NCBI GenBank assembly: GCA_032622095.1
Contig: CP136068.1
Location: 7,417,314 to 7,481,313 of the forward strand
Length of the DNA stretch: 64,000 nucleotides
Origin: Siphonodentalium dalli
Lineage: Eukaryota; Mollusca; Scaphopoda; Gadilida; Siphonodentaliidae
Direction of reading: 5' to 3'
Below are positions 1 through 10,907 of the stretch, in pieces. The notes below the pieces were generated by a model. It saw only the letters and a list, made by a program, of their open reading frames with translations, searched no databases and was not told where the DNA came from. The position numbers and the translations under genes were made by a program. The first letter of the stretch is position 1; every line of letters starts with the position of its first letter.

Positions 1-915
1 GGTTAATAAGGTAACTACACGCCAATGATACTTAGTATAGAAAGGGTTGGTAAGGTAACTACACGACAATGATACTTTAGTATATAGAGGGTTAATTAGG
101 CAACTACCCGTCAACGATGCTTTAATATAGAAAGGGTTAACAACTACATGTCAATGCTGCTTTAATACAGAAATGGTTAATAAGGTAACTTCACGTCAAT
201 GATGCTTTAATATAGAAAGGGTTAATACTGTAACTACTCACCAATGATACTTAGTATAGAACGGGTTAATAAGATAACTACCCAGCAATAATGATGCTTT
301 AATATAGAGAGGGTTATAATAAGGTAACTACACGTCAATGATGCTTTAATACATAAATGGTTAATAAGGTAACTACCCGCCAATGGCGCTTTAATATAGA
401 AAGGGTTAATAATGCAACTACTCACCAATGATACTTAGTATAGAAAGGGTTAATAAGGTAACTACCTGTCAATTAATGCTTTAATATAGAAAGGGTTAAT
501 AAGGCAACTACACGCCAACGGTACTTAGTATAGAAAGGGTTAATAAGGTAACTATATACGACAATGATACTTTGGTATATACAGAGTTAAGGAGCCAACT
601 ACCCGCCAATGATGCTATACTATAGAAAGGGTTAACATTGTAACTACACATCAATGATATTTTAATATAGAAAGGGTTAATAAGGTAACTACGCGTCAAT
701 GATGCTTTAATAAAGAAAGGGTTAATAAGGTAACTTCACATCAATGGTGCTTTAATATAGAAAGGGTTAATAATGTAACTACTCACCAATGTTACTTAGT
801 ATAGAAAGGGTTAATAAGGTAACTACCTGTCAATTAATGATTTAATATAGAATGGTTAATAAGGTAACTACACGCCAATGGTGCTGTAATATAGAAAGGG
901 TTAATAAGGTGACTT
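1..915. repeat. 45-bp satellite array
   Basis: About 20 head-to-tail copies of a roughly 45-bp unit are visible. Each contains GGTTAATAAGGTAACTAC followed by a CAATGAT-type core and an AATATAGAAAG tail. Copies differ by point changes and small indels, and the array runs off the left edge, so its full length is unknown. The open frames through it repeat the same peptide pattern and are by-products of the repeat. I see no gene here. Confidence 0.93.
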
Positions 916-944
916 CAATGCAGATTATACAGTTTAACAAAATA

Positions 945-1235
945 CCACAGGTGTATATATCCGGGTGAACACTGTAGTAAATACCTGGGCGAAACCCTGG
1001 TGTAAATACCTGGGTGTAAATACCTGGTGTAAATACCTGGGTGTAAATCCGTAAAAACCCGGGTAAACTGGGGTTTATACCTAACATATATAGAAAACAC
1101 CTGGGTAAATCTATATAAATCCCTGATTTACCTGGGTGTAACCTGGGTGTGACCTGGGTGGAACCAGGGTAAAACCTAGATGTACCGGGGTATACCTAGG
1201 TAAACACCAAGATTTACCCAGGTACATTTTTATAT
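945..1235. repeat. CCTGGGTGTAAATA minisatellite
   Basis: A second, shorter tandem repeat abuts the 45-bp satellite. Variants of CCTGGGTGTAAATA recur every 14-16 bases and degenerate toward the right, where CCTGGGTGTAACC and CCTAGGTAAA forms appear. Part of the array reads as the reverse complement (TTTACCCAGG), which gives it local fold-back potential. Open frames across it are low-complexity and not credible as protein. Confidence 0.85.
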
Positions 1236-1930
1236 GGGCATGCACCATATTAACTATACACAAAACAATATTTCAATTAATAATTTGTTTATGATTTAAT
1301 TAACATTCAAAGTTGGTCACTGACCATCATTCGCAACTACTCGTAATATCGGTGGCCAATGTCGTTAAGGGGGAGGGGTCAATTAGAGCTTAGCTGTACG
1401 GTATACATACATGTACATGAACATGTAGACCATTCCAATGTCCAGATGCTTCATGTTCTTATGAAAACATGTCTGGCTACATGTGTGGTTATCATTCTGA
1501 GCGATTTGGCCATTTCCGCTTTGCTAGGAAATAACCTCATCCATACACTGTAACTGGAAACCATATTAGCGAAATTCTACATTATATGGCTCTGGTGATC
1601 AGGCAATGCCAAGTGTTGACTTATTGACGCATAGATGCGAATGGAGAATAATTTATTAGCTATGGCTTTACCAAACTTTATCATATATTAAATACATTAA
1701 ACTCTCTTTATGTTACATGTATCTTAGTATTTGTTCATTTACTGATACAGCGCATTGGAAGTGTACGATAAACAAAACACTGAACACCGTGGCAATTATT
1801 TTTGGAGAGTGATAATAATTCTGGTAACCCATTCAACATCTCCTTGTAGCAAGGACTAGTGAGCGCTACTAGTATAGCGGTATTTTTCAAACAACAGTTA
1901 ATTAACCAAAGTTACCATAATGGTCTCCCC
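1236..1930. other. unassigned AT-rich stretch
   Basis: I see no convincing coding region, RNA gene or repeat here. One 64-codon open frame starting at 1359 has no recognisable similarity and no splice context, and I treat it as chance. Confidence 0.5.
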
Positions 1931-1934
1931 AATT

Positions 1935-3310
1935 TTGAGTATTTTGCTTATCGCACACTATTTACAAAGGTTTGGGAGTTTTCGCAAAGATTTGTTCCAT
2001 TGGCTGTGAATGACCGATCGGTCTATTTTAGCATGTCCGGGCAATTATAGATTGATAGGTTGTTCACTCAGACCTGTTAAGATGTCTGATTTATAATGTT
2101 CACAGAAGCCCATTATCGGCAAAAAGCCTTTGCGACAAATCTCAAACATCTTTGCGATAAATCGCAGAATATAATCGCCCAGTACGTAGTCTGAGAGTTA
2201 TCGTAAAGATCTTTGAGATTTATCGTAAAGGTTTGTGTGTTATCACAAAAGTGTTTGTGATTTATCGCAAAGATTTGCTCCCTCATCACTCATGCATTTG
2301 GCTGTGAATGACTGATCGGTCGATTTTAGTCGGACCGGGCATAGATTGATAGGTTCACTCAGACTCAGATTTCTGATATTCATAGAAGCCCATTAGTGCC
2401 AACAAAAAATCTTTGCGACAAATCTCAAACATCTTTGCGATAGATAAAAAAATTTATTCACAGAGTACGTAGTCTGAGATTTATCGTAAAGATGTTTGAG
2501 ATTTATCGTAATGGTTTGCATGTTATCACGAAGGTGTTTGTGATTTTTCGCAAAGTTTTGCTTCTCTGAACATTCTTGAATCTGGCTGTGAATGACTGAT
2601 CGGTCTATTTTAGCCCGACCGTTCAATTAGAAATTGATAGGTTGTTCACTGAGACCTGTTTAAGATGGCTGATTTATAATGTTTACACACAAATTAAGAT
2701 ATTTTTAGCACCAAAAAAGTTTGCCACAAATCTCAAACATGTTTGCGATAATTCGCAAAATTTAATCACCCAGTACGCAGTCTGAGAGTCCTCGTAAAGA
2801 TGTCTGAGATTCATCGTAAAGGTTTGCGCGTTATCGCAAAGTGTTTGTAATATTTCGCAATGTTTTGTGATTTATCGCGAAGGTTTGCTCGCCTTATACC
2901 ACATGCATGCTTGCTGCCAAAGAACGATCGGTCTATTTTAGCCCAACCATGCTATTTAGATCGATTGGTGGTTTACCCAGACCTGTTGAAGTTGTCGGAT
3001 TATATTTATATTTATACGATTCAAGTCAATTAATGCCAATGCATGAAAATATATCTGCGATAAATCACAAACCATTGCGATTAATCGCAAACATTTTGTA
3101 ATCAATCGAAAACCTTTACACTAAATCTGATATATACCGGTACTTGTTGCAAAGTTGTTTGTGAATCGCAAAGGTTTGCGATTTATCGCAAGGTAGTTTT
3201 TTTTATTTATCGGGCTATTCTAGATCGATCGGTGTTTCATCCAGACCAGTTCCAAGATGTTTGATTTATGTTTACTTAATATTATTGCACACAAATTAAG
3301 AAATTATTTT
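1935..3310. repeat. about 300-bp tandem repeat, 4 to 5 copies
   Basis: The landmark GATCGGTCTATTTTAG or a close variant recurs near 2016, 2314, 2598, 2926 and 3227, giving spacings of about 298, 284, 328 and 301 bp. Between landmarks each unit carries a run of short near-palindromes built on TTTGCGATAAATCGCAAA, in both orientations, followed by a segment resembling TCAGACCTGTTAAGATGTC. The copies are diverged and vary in length. Open frames in the array are not conserved between copies, so it is non-coding. Confidence 0.85.
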
Positions 3311-3595
3311 TGGACATTCAGACCAATTTTACTACACATGCAGGGAACAGGGAATCCTGAAATCGAGATCTTAAACTTTGATTTAAGTACAAAATCACGA
3401 TCAAGGTTCTATACTAATAAAAGTAATGCATGTATAATTCGGATTATTTCATTATCACTATGTAATGGAGTGGTTTTGTACTTTATTCAATGTTTAAACG
3501 CCATAGCTTCATTCGGAATCTAAATTGCCACATTGACATTGTTAAATTTTCCGTCGGCCATGTTTCGTAATTTCGAGTGCTTGGTATCTGGGCAG
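3311..3595. other. unassigned spacer
   Basis: An 88-codon open frame covers most of 3257-3523 on the plus strand. Its product resembles nothing I know and it begins in the tandem repeat to its left. I see no supported feature. Confidence 0.4.
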
Positions 3596-4170
3596 GTTCT
3601 TTACTTAGTACCTATATGTTTGGTACTCTGGAGTACCAAATTGCTAGGTACTATGCATAGTACCTAAATACTTCAGAGTACCTGTCTTTATATTCGGTAC
3701 TTCATATAATATAATGGGTGTGTCAAGAAAGCGTGTATTTCTTGGTACCTCATGTCGTGTGCGTCATGAATTCGGTGACATAAAGGCAGAGTGGGTATTA
3801 TATGCACAATGCCCGGATAGAATCTAAATATTTATAAGGTAAGTACCTAAACTTTTGGTACTCCAGAGTACCACTTTTGGTGCTCCAGAGTGCCTAAACT
3901 TTTGGTACTCCAGAGTACCTAAACTTTTGGTACTCCAGAGTACCACTTTTGGTACTCCAGAGTGCCACTTTTGGTACTCCAGAGTACCTAAACTGTTGGT
4001 ACTCCAGAGTACCTAAACTTTTGGTACTCCAGAGTACCACTTTTGGTACTCCAGAGTACCTAAACTTTTGGTACTACAGAGTACCTAAACTTTTGGTACC
4101 CCAGAGTACCAGACAGTTGGTACTCCCCCTGGGACAAAGCTTAGTACCTACGTAGGTACTATGAAGTACC
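3596..4170. repeat. GGTACTC/GAGTACC palindromic minisatellite
   Basis: The 16-mer GGTACTCCAGAGTACC has perfect 7-base arms and a 2-base centre. It recurs about a dozen times between 3850 and 4125 at roughly 24-bp spacing, joined by TAAACTTTT or ACTTTT linkers. Looser copies flank it from 3596 and to 4170. Every unit can form a small cruciform. A 68-codon open frame at 3949-4155 is a translation of the repeat and not a gene. Confidence 0.92.
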
Positions 4171-4204
4171 TATTTTTTTAAGAGTGTATTACGTGCTTAT
4201 TTCA

Positions 4205-4566
4205 CAAATCACCGATAAGCAGATAAGAATGAGAGTCAACGAGAGTCACTTTATTTAATTTATACGAAATAATTGTGTTGTGTGCTGGAAACTTTGACAC
4301 AGAAGTTATTGGATTACCTGCTTTGAGCAAATGTATTCCATGTGAGCAGCAAAATAGTTATATCACTTTAATAACATGTATGATTACAATAATTTGTTTC
4401 ATTATTTATTTACTATGAAGTTTCCTCTCGTAATGATGATTCCTAACGTAAATATTGTATGTTGACTATCTACCTGTTTCGCTTGTATCTGCAGTTTGGA
4501 TGGGGTTTCTATCCAGCGCGACGGCATGTATGTATTGACCTTCACGCTCGACGTGGCCGATGTCAA
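4205..4566 (+). repeat. segmental duplication, copy 1, left part
   Basis: This stretch matches 18430-18790 over its whole length, including GAATGAGAGTCAACGAGA near the left end and GTAAATATTGTATGTTGA near the right. The match stops abruptly near 4566. In the other copy the next bases are continuous with sequence that reappears only at 15707, so this is the left flank of an 11-kb insertion. Confidence 0.85.
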
Positions 4567-5296
4567 TCGTCTTCACTCCATACCCGCTACTGGGTAAACA
4601 AACAACAACTAAGAGCATTAAGCTTTAAGTGCTACGCTAGGCGGTCGGACCTAGATAGCGTTTATTATGAAATAATAAAATCGCTCTGATGAATATATGT
4701 GCGCTATATATTCATGCAGACTATCTCAATATATTTGAAGCGATGAAAATGGATCGAAACTATGCGGATTGAAAAAAATATAATATGTATTATAGCGCAC
4801 ATTCTATCTTGGCTCAACAGAATCAGTCACCCTTCTCAGACTGGGAAGCCTTACAGGAAAAACCAGACCCCTCACTTTATCATTATATCTTTTTATGTGT
4901 TGGTCTGGAAACCTGTATCCGAAAAATGCTCAATATACCAGTCTCAGGGATAAAAACGTCGGATTCGTTTTCTTAGTCGTCATCCGATGAACAAACAAGA
5001 TAGTATCTCACGTTTTTAAAAAGAACTATTTTCTTAAGAAAACCAAACAAACAGGTACAGAAAACTGTGTCCGACCGCGACGACAACTGGCACTAGATTG
5101 ACCATTCGCGCTTTTAGCGCATACCTGCTCACTCAATGACAATCATACATCACACCAGCGACTGAGTACCAATCACACATATCGATAATCACTGACCAGA
5201 CAATATTCACGCGACAAAGCGTTCTTTACCCATTAACTCTGCATATGCCGTGAAGACAGTAATTTTCCTCTATACTCCGTAACGCGGAAAATATTA
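4567..5296 (+). mobile_element. short unit of tandem composite insertion
   Basis: This 730-bp unit has no credible ORF. Three blocks are shared in the same order with the much longer unit that follows. Block A (4567-4657) matches 5297-5385, block B (5024-5155) matches 9649-9785, and block C (5194-5296) matches 15600-15706. Between B and C only about 40 bp remain here, where the long unit holds the two LINE ORFs. I infer a non-autonomous relative of the LINE-bearing unit. The 365 bp between A and B have no visible counterpart in the long unit, so simple internal deletion does not explain everything. Confidence 0.7.
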
Positions 5297-5568
5297 TGTC
5301 TTCACTCCATACCCGCTACTGGGTAAACAAACAACAACTAAGAGCATTAAGCTTTAGGTGCTACGCTAGGCGGTCGGACCTAGATAGATTACAAAAAGAA
5401 CGGGCTGCAAGGCCAATCATTATAGCCATACTATAGTTTCGATCCCAGAAATTTTAACTATAACTATATATATATATAGTACTTATATATCGACATGTAT
5501 ATATATGATCAACACATTTCCGCATATCGCCATCAAAAATAAATATATCATAAATTTATCATAAATGC

Positions 5569-6875
5569 TCAATTTTGGATAATGCAAGTCTTGATTCTAT
5601 CGAATCGCGGACGTAACCGTCCTTTGCACTCCAGTGCGCCATCGACCATGCCTCTTGAGCATATGGTCGTTTCATCTGCATTTGCAACCGCGGTTTCCCC
5701 GCCTGCTCGTAAAGAGTGAATACCAATATTTAAACTGTACTGCCAATATATATAGCATAACATAAACGAGAAACATTTCGTTCATTCCATTCCACATGTG
5801 TAACTAAATATTGTATTTAGTATGATGAGCTTTAAATAAACCACAATTAAAAACAAATGGCGGAAGATAACTTCCTCGGACAACAAATTCCGTACCAATG
5901 ATAGATATTTGGAAATGAGCAAATAAGGACAAACACTTGTATCCATTTGCTGAAAGCAAAAATTTATCCCCGTCTCCCAAATAATAGTTCTACTTTGAAA
6001 TAGCTATATTGGGTTCGGAAAATTACACATATTGTGATATCGAATCCCACACACTACCGCCTCGACTGAGCTCTATATATGTGGCTCAATTTTCAACATG
6101 AATTGTGCATACGATAAATATATGCACTGAACTAAATGACAAGGCATTACAACACTTTCCAACGCCTGAATGTTTATGCACATTCCTCACAGTGTTTTTG
6201 CTTCTATCAGAACATATGTCCACCGACGACCCGGCCAAGCACATTAGCTCATCCGAAGAAGAAGAAGTATTGCCTCTGCAAATCTTCAAAAACCAAACAC
6301 CTTAAGTCATCAGCTGAAACAAAATACATGTAAATATATAAACACCTCTCTTAATTAAATAAAAAATATTCAAAGCAACAAATGCAGATACGGATTTTAT
6401 GAAAAAGTTCAGATATTGGCACTTTCTCAAGAATATTAACCAAAATTATATGGCTTTTGACAAAATGTTTGAACTCGCCATCTCTATTTGCAAGTTTTGG
6501 CCAAAAAGACGAAGAATCCCATAATGGGACCACCAAAGAATCGTAGGATTGTTCAGTTTCCACTATTTGTAAAACTCTTGTATTATACTTGGTAATTTAT
6601 TATACCCCTCCAACTGTGCATATATGCATCAGTGCCAATCGGATTATGTGCAGAAATGCATCAATGCCAATCATATTATCATATATAGATCAATATATTT
6701 CCCATTTCTTTTCCAGATGATGGAAAGTCTCAGTACTGACACTCAAAGTGTCTGTGACTTTAGCTTTGCTAAGAGCATCAGCTTTCGAAATTTGATCCCG
6801 TGGAATCCAAGCTAGTTTGAGATTATTATCAAACAGCGTGCACATGCGTTCTATGTATGAATAAATTATGTACAA
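5569..6875 (-). pseudogene. decayed DIRS-like tyrosine-recombinase retroelement
   Basis: Three pieces lie in the order expected for a DIRS-type element read on the minus strand. At 6690-6875 there is the end of an RNase H-like region with the signature WIPR..ISKADALSK and a following F..L...W stretch. At 6480-6563 there is the linker with VVPLWDSSSFWP. At about 5600-5720 there is the C-terminal part of a tyrosine recombinase, with HSLRAGG (the HxxR box), then KRHGRW and a DGYVRDS-type nucleophile segment in other reading frames. At least two frameshifts separate these motifs. No reverse transcriptase region was recognised to the right. The frame order and motif set support the family; the element cannot encode a working protein. 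Confidence 0.72.
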
Positions 6876-6879
6876 ACCA

Positions 6880-7480
6880 TTACTCTGATTCCCGACAGCA
6901 TTTTATATATCAGATTTAGATAGTCTGTTTTTAGAAGCACATTCGTACCTTTTAAATTATAGGCGCGAAAAATTATAAAGCACGAAAGCACGCTTTAATG
7001 CCTCGGACTCTCTCTACGTTAAACTCATCAATGCCACATGTCAAGAAATCTGCTGATTTGGCTGCCATCAAGGCGTTATTATTATTGTTATTTAATTTTG
7101 CATTCAAATATTAGCAATATTCCATATAAATGTATATGCGATTCAATTATGTATATGATCCGCAAATTATTCTCAGCTCACAATGAGCTTCGCATAATGA
7201 ACAATAATCAGCAAATATTTGTAGACAAGACTACCCCTTGCCCATGCAGCTTCCCTGAAGCTATGTGTATACACACTGCATTCTACTAATATCATATATA
7301 CATGCGTATCTATATATTATAGTGCACTATTTTCCGAATGGAAAGTAAGCTGTGGTGGCTCTGTCAATTAAACGACCACTGAAAACTCAGCTTCGGCTTC
7401 TTGAGAGCCATCTGACCTCGATAAAAAATCGAACTGGCATTCAAATTCCATGCCTGGCTGAATAGCCCCGAACTGTTCAA
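6880..7480. other. unassigned stretch right of DIRS remnant
   Basis: If the DIRS-like element were complete, its reverse transcriptase would lie here on the minus strand. I could not recognise its motifs. An 83-codon plus-strand frame at 7038-7289 has no recognisable product. Confidence 0.4.
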
Positions 7481-7482
7481 AA

Positions 7483-8315
7483 GTTCCACCGTCATCAACA
7501 GACGTCATAACCGAATGGAAGCATTCGACATCTGAATCGAAAGATTCATTAATTATAAAATAAGCTTAAATGAGCTCGTATCCGGAACCGGGTGCGTTAC
7601 AGAACACATAATGAACACATACGTCATCGCCGAATAGAAGAATTCGACATCTGAATCGAAAGATTCATTATAAAATAAGCGTAAATGAGCAACACAAAAT
7701 GAACACCCGCTTTTGATAAACTGTTAGTTTCATTTCATCAAATGATCTTTCCAAAAATATTAATTCAGTCAAACCTCTTATTTCAACAACATCATCCAAA
7801 TGCCATCAACCCTTTATTGTTGTATGTAAAACTTTGTGTGAAAACATATCTCTCAAACGTTCGACCGTCGTCAACAGACGTAAAAACCGAATGGAAGAAT
7901 TCGACATCTGAATCGAAAGATTCATTAATTATAAAATAAGCTTAAATGAGCTCGTATCTGGAACCGGGTGCGTTACATAACACCTAATGAACACATACGT
8001 CATCACCGAATAGAAGAATTCGACATCTGAATCGAAAGGTTCATTATAAAATAAGCGTAAATGAGCAACACAAAATGAACACCCGCTTTTGATAAACTGT
8101 GTTAGTTACATTTCATCAAATGATCTTTCAAAAAATATTAATTCAGTCAAACCTCTTATTTCATCAACATCATCCAAATGCCATCAACCCTTTATTGTTG
8201 TATGTAACACTTTGTGTGTAAACAGATCTTTCTGTCAAACACTATCCGAGTTGACAGTATTTTGCCAACCAAACTGGTCAAGAATTCGACATCTGAATCA
8301 AAAGATTCGAAAGTA
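7483..8315 (+). repeat. 376-bp tandem duplication
   Basis: Two near-identical units of 376 bp start at 7483 and 7859, with a degenerate partial third copy ending near 8315. Inside each unit AATTCGACATCTGAATCGAA and its follow-on TTCATTATAAAATAAGC occur twice, giving a shorter internal repeat. The open frames at 7742-7939 and 8089-8316 are equivalent parts of the two copies but end differently and resemble no protein I know. Confidence 0.88.
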
Positions 8316-9645
8316 ACTCACGTTTACTTTAACGTTTCTCTGACCAAATTTTTATTTACAAATGTACATGTAACAACGGATTAAAGCTATTATGAATGCT
8401 TTCATTCCTTTCATCGGATATTATGATAACTCCGCATTGCATGTCCCAGTATAAGTAAAATCGGAAAATTTAATTATAGCATGCATGGTCCCAAATCGCT
8501 TTATATTTTTAGCAATGATGAAGCCACAATTTCAAGTTATAAATCAGACTTTAGCGTCTGTGTGAACTCCTGTTCTTCACAATTCGAACAAACCGCGATT
8601 CCGTCACCAAAACAATATCTATAATGGTCGATTGATCCTCGCGTATCGTAAGTACTTCGATTTCCATCATTACTTTGGTAGATACTAAACCGACTGAACG
8701 TAACACATATGTTACAACATTATATAAACAGTATTTAACCCTTGAATTACACAGTATCTAACTCCAGAAAGTTGATACCATCTAAATCCACGATATTTCC
8801 ACTGAGACTAGCTCTGCAAATTATAAATGATGATTATGCCACGCGTGTGTAAAATTGTCCTTTTTTATACATAGACAAGACAAGATGATAGGAACATCTT
8901 CATATTTACAATATTTCTTGAAAACATGATGATTGCTATGATAACAACCTAATACAAGTCATTTCTTGCCATTACGATGTTTTGCAATTGTTAAAGATTT
9001 ACTACCTTTGGAGTATTGCACAATTCAGAAATACCACCTTTCTCTGAGGTTTTTCAATTTCTTCTGAAACAAATTCCGAATTGTCCAAAGCGCGGACTTA
9101 TTATTTTTAAGACTCATGCACTCAGGTTCTGACAAATTGGATAACATTGTCATTTCGTATGATAGATAACATTCAAATATGCCAAAGGCTGTTATGAACC
9201 AATTTCTCGTCGATCGTGACCGATTTAATTCCCAAGATCATAGAACGAAAATCATTCGATTCTAGAGAAACTATAGTTTCTAAAAATACTTATCTGTGTA
9301 ACTGAAGAGATGGCTATTACTAAGATAAAACAGCCCGACAACGATCAGCTTTTCCACAGGCAAAACCTTGCCCTTCATGCCCTGTCCCCTCACTTCCGAT
9401 CCCAAAATTATGGATATTTGACAGCTGGTGTAACATCTTCTTCAGGGTCCAAAACGTCTCGAAATCCAACACCTTATCCCCTTGCAAACATTGATCATTG
9501 GTGCATGTTTGTTAAAAGTATCAGCTTTGTAATGGTCCAGCTCCGAATTTATTACATAATGTGTCCCGTTACATTCTTATGTTTATTTTCACTGAAGGTT
9601 TGTCCATTTTTCCTCAAGCTATATATACGCTGAACAGATGAAGCG
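8316..9645. other. unassigned stretch before LINE leader
   Basis: No repeat copy elsewhere in the window was noticed. One plus-strand open frame of 107 codons (9310-9633) ends just before block B. It has no recognised domain, and its C-terminal third is hydrophobic in an irregular way. It could be chance or a relic within the composite unit. Confidence 0.35.
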
Positions 9646-9648
9646 TCT

Positions 9649-9785
9649 GAGAATAACTATTTTCTTAAGAAAACCAAACAAACATGTACAGAAAACTGTG
9701 TCCGACCGCGACGACAACTGGCACTAGATTGACCATTCGCGCTTTTAGCGCATACCTGCTCACTCAATGACAATCATACATCACA
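9649..9785 (+). other. LINE leader block B (likely 5' UTR)
   Basis: This 137-bp block, beginning ACTATTTTCTTAAGAAAACC, is nearly identical to 5026-5155 in the short unit. It ends about 30 bp before the ORF1 start codon. Non-LTR elements carry internal promoters in their 5' UTR, so its retention in a unit without ORFs would fit a needed leader. That role is inferred from position only. Confidence 0.5.
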
Positions 9786-9816
9786 CAAGGACAAGCATAA
9801 TCACCCATGTGATTCA

Positions 9817-10899
9817 GTGCGTATAGATATGACGCCTGCTAGTGCAATTAGCGCTGAAAGCAACGATAGTAACAAACTGGTCTCACACAACGACGACACC
9901 AATAGGTTGTTGGGAAGTCCTGAGTTCATCAGTCATCCGCGTCATATAGTTGAAAATGATGGACATGTGAATGTAGATGATGACGACATCAATACTGACA
10001 TAGAAGAAATACTGCCAGAAAACTATGTGCCAACCACCAGTGAAATCAATTTGTCTCAAATAAACACTCAAATAGATCAACACACAGTGTCGCACGCGTA
10101 CGGTCTATCAAACCTGCCTATCTACACGATTGCGCGGCCGAACATTTCATTACAACCCCAGGTTAAGCCGGCTACATATATAATTTCAGAAAGGCCAACA
10201 TGTCAGAGGCTACCCCCAATTCGAGAGAACATTATACAAGCACCGATGAGAAACACATTATGTTATAACCCACTTTCGCCTGATGGACAGCTGATATATG
10301 TTCCGTCGAACAGAGACATATGCAGTGACGCAGTATTAGAATCCAGCCAGAAATTATGTACGCCCATACCGACTGTGATAAGAAATAACCAGTGCTACTC
10401 AACACAAAGTGTACAAAGTCACACGCAAAACTCTCGCTTGACTGGGTATATCCCTGTATCATCAATCCATGCAAGCAGCATGGGTTATCCTCAAATTACG
10501 AGTGCTCACACATCCACGCCTCCACAGCAAATTGAGACATTGATAACTGATCGACGTCACACTACGGAAAAAGCCACATCACACACAAACGGCCAGAGAG
10601 ACAACTACAATGGTAAACATGTGAATACGAATAATAAAACTAACAATATTGTGAATAGACAAATTCTGGAATTCTATATTGGTGGCATCGTTGATGGTAC
10701 GACACAGTACCAGATTCGTCAATACTTGTCTGAAAGAGGTATTGTCCCAAGTTACCTTAAAATGATGCCAAGTGCTCGCGCCGGAACTGTATGTGCGCGA
10801 CTAAACGTGATCAAAGATCAAAGCTATCCACTACTTGACTCTGGTTTTTGGCCTGCGGGGTCTTACTGCCGCCCATGGAGACCATATGCACGTAAATAG
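9817..10899 (+). CDS. LINE ORF1 protein (RRM-like C-terminus)
   Basis: An intact 360-codon frame stands directly before the ORF2 frame, as expected for ORF1 of a two-ORF LINE. ORF1 proteins of these elements bind the element RNA and form the ribonucleoprotein particle. The first 270 residues are polar, rich in Asn, Ser and Thr, with no clear fold. Residues from about 285 to 355 look like a compact RNA-binding module: FYIGGIVDGTT resembles the first strand and loop of an RRM, and the tail has a W-P-x-G-x-x-x-R-P-W pattern. I see no CCHC knuckle or esterase motif. The ATG at 9817 is the first in frame that gives full length. The frame differs from ORF2 and stops 8 nt before it, so ORF2 translation probably depends on reinitiation. 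Family identity is inferred chiefly from position. Confidence 0.82.
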   Translation: MRIDMTPASAISAESNDSNKLVSHNDDTNRLLGSPEFISHPRHIVENDGHVNVDDDDINTDIEEILPENYVPTTSEINLSQINTQIDQHTVSHAYGLSNLPIYTIARPNISLQPQVKPATYIISERPTCQRLPPIRENIIQAPMRNTLCYNPLSPDGQLIYVPSNRDICSDAVLESSQKLCTPIPTVIRNNQCYSTQSVQSHTQNSRLTGYIPVSSIHASSMGYPQITSAHTSTPPQQIETLITDRRHTTEKATSHTNGQRDNYNGKHVNTNNKTNNIVNRQILEFYIGGIVDGTTQYQIRQYLSERGIVPSYLKMMPSARAGTVCARLNVIKDQSYPLLDSGFWPAGSYCRPWRPYARK

Positions 10900-10907
10900 T
10901 ATTAACC

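Noticed and set aside
842-1100. Overlapping open frames of 61-81 codons on the minus strand
   Set aside because: They lie in tandem repeats and their peptides repeat with the DNA unit.
3949-4155. 68-codon repetitive protein
   Set aside because: It is a translation of the GGTACTC minisatellite.
9310-9633. 107-codon frame as an extra LINE ORF
   Set aside because: No recognisable domain, and it ends before the shared leader block; not enough to call a gene.
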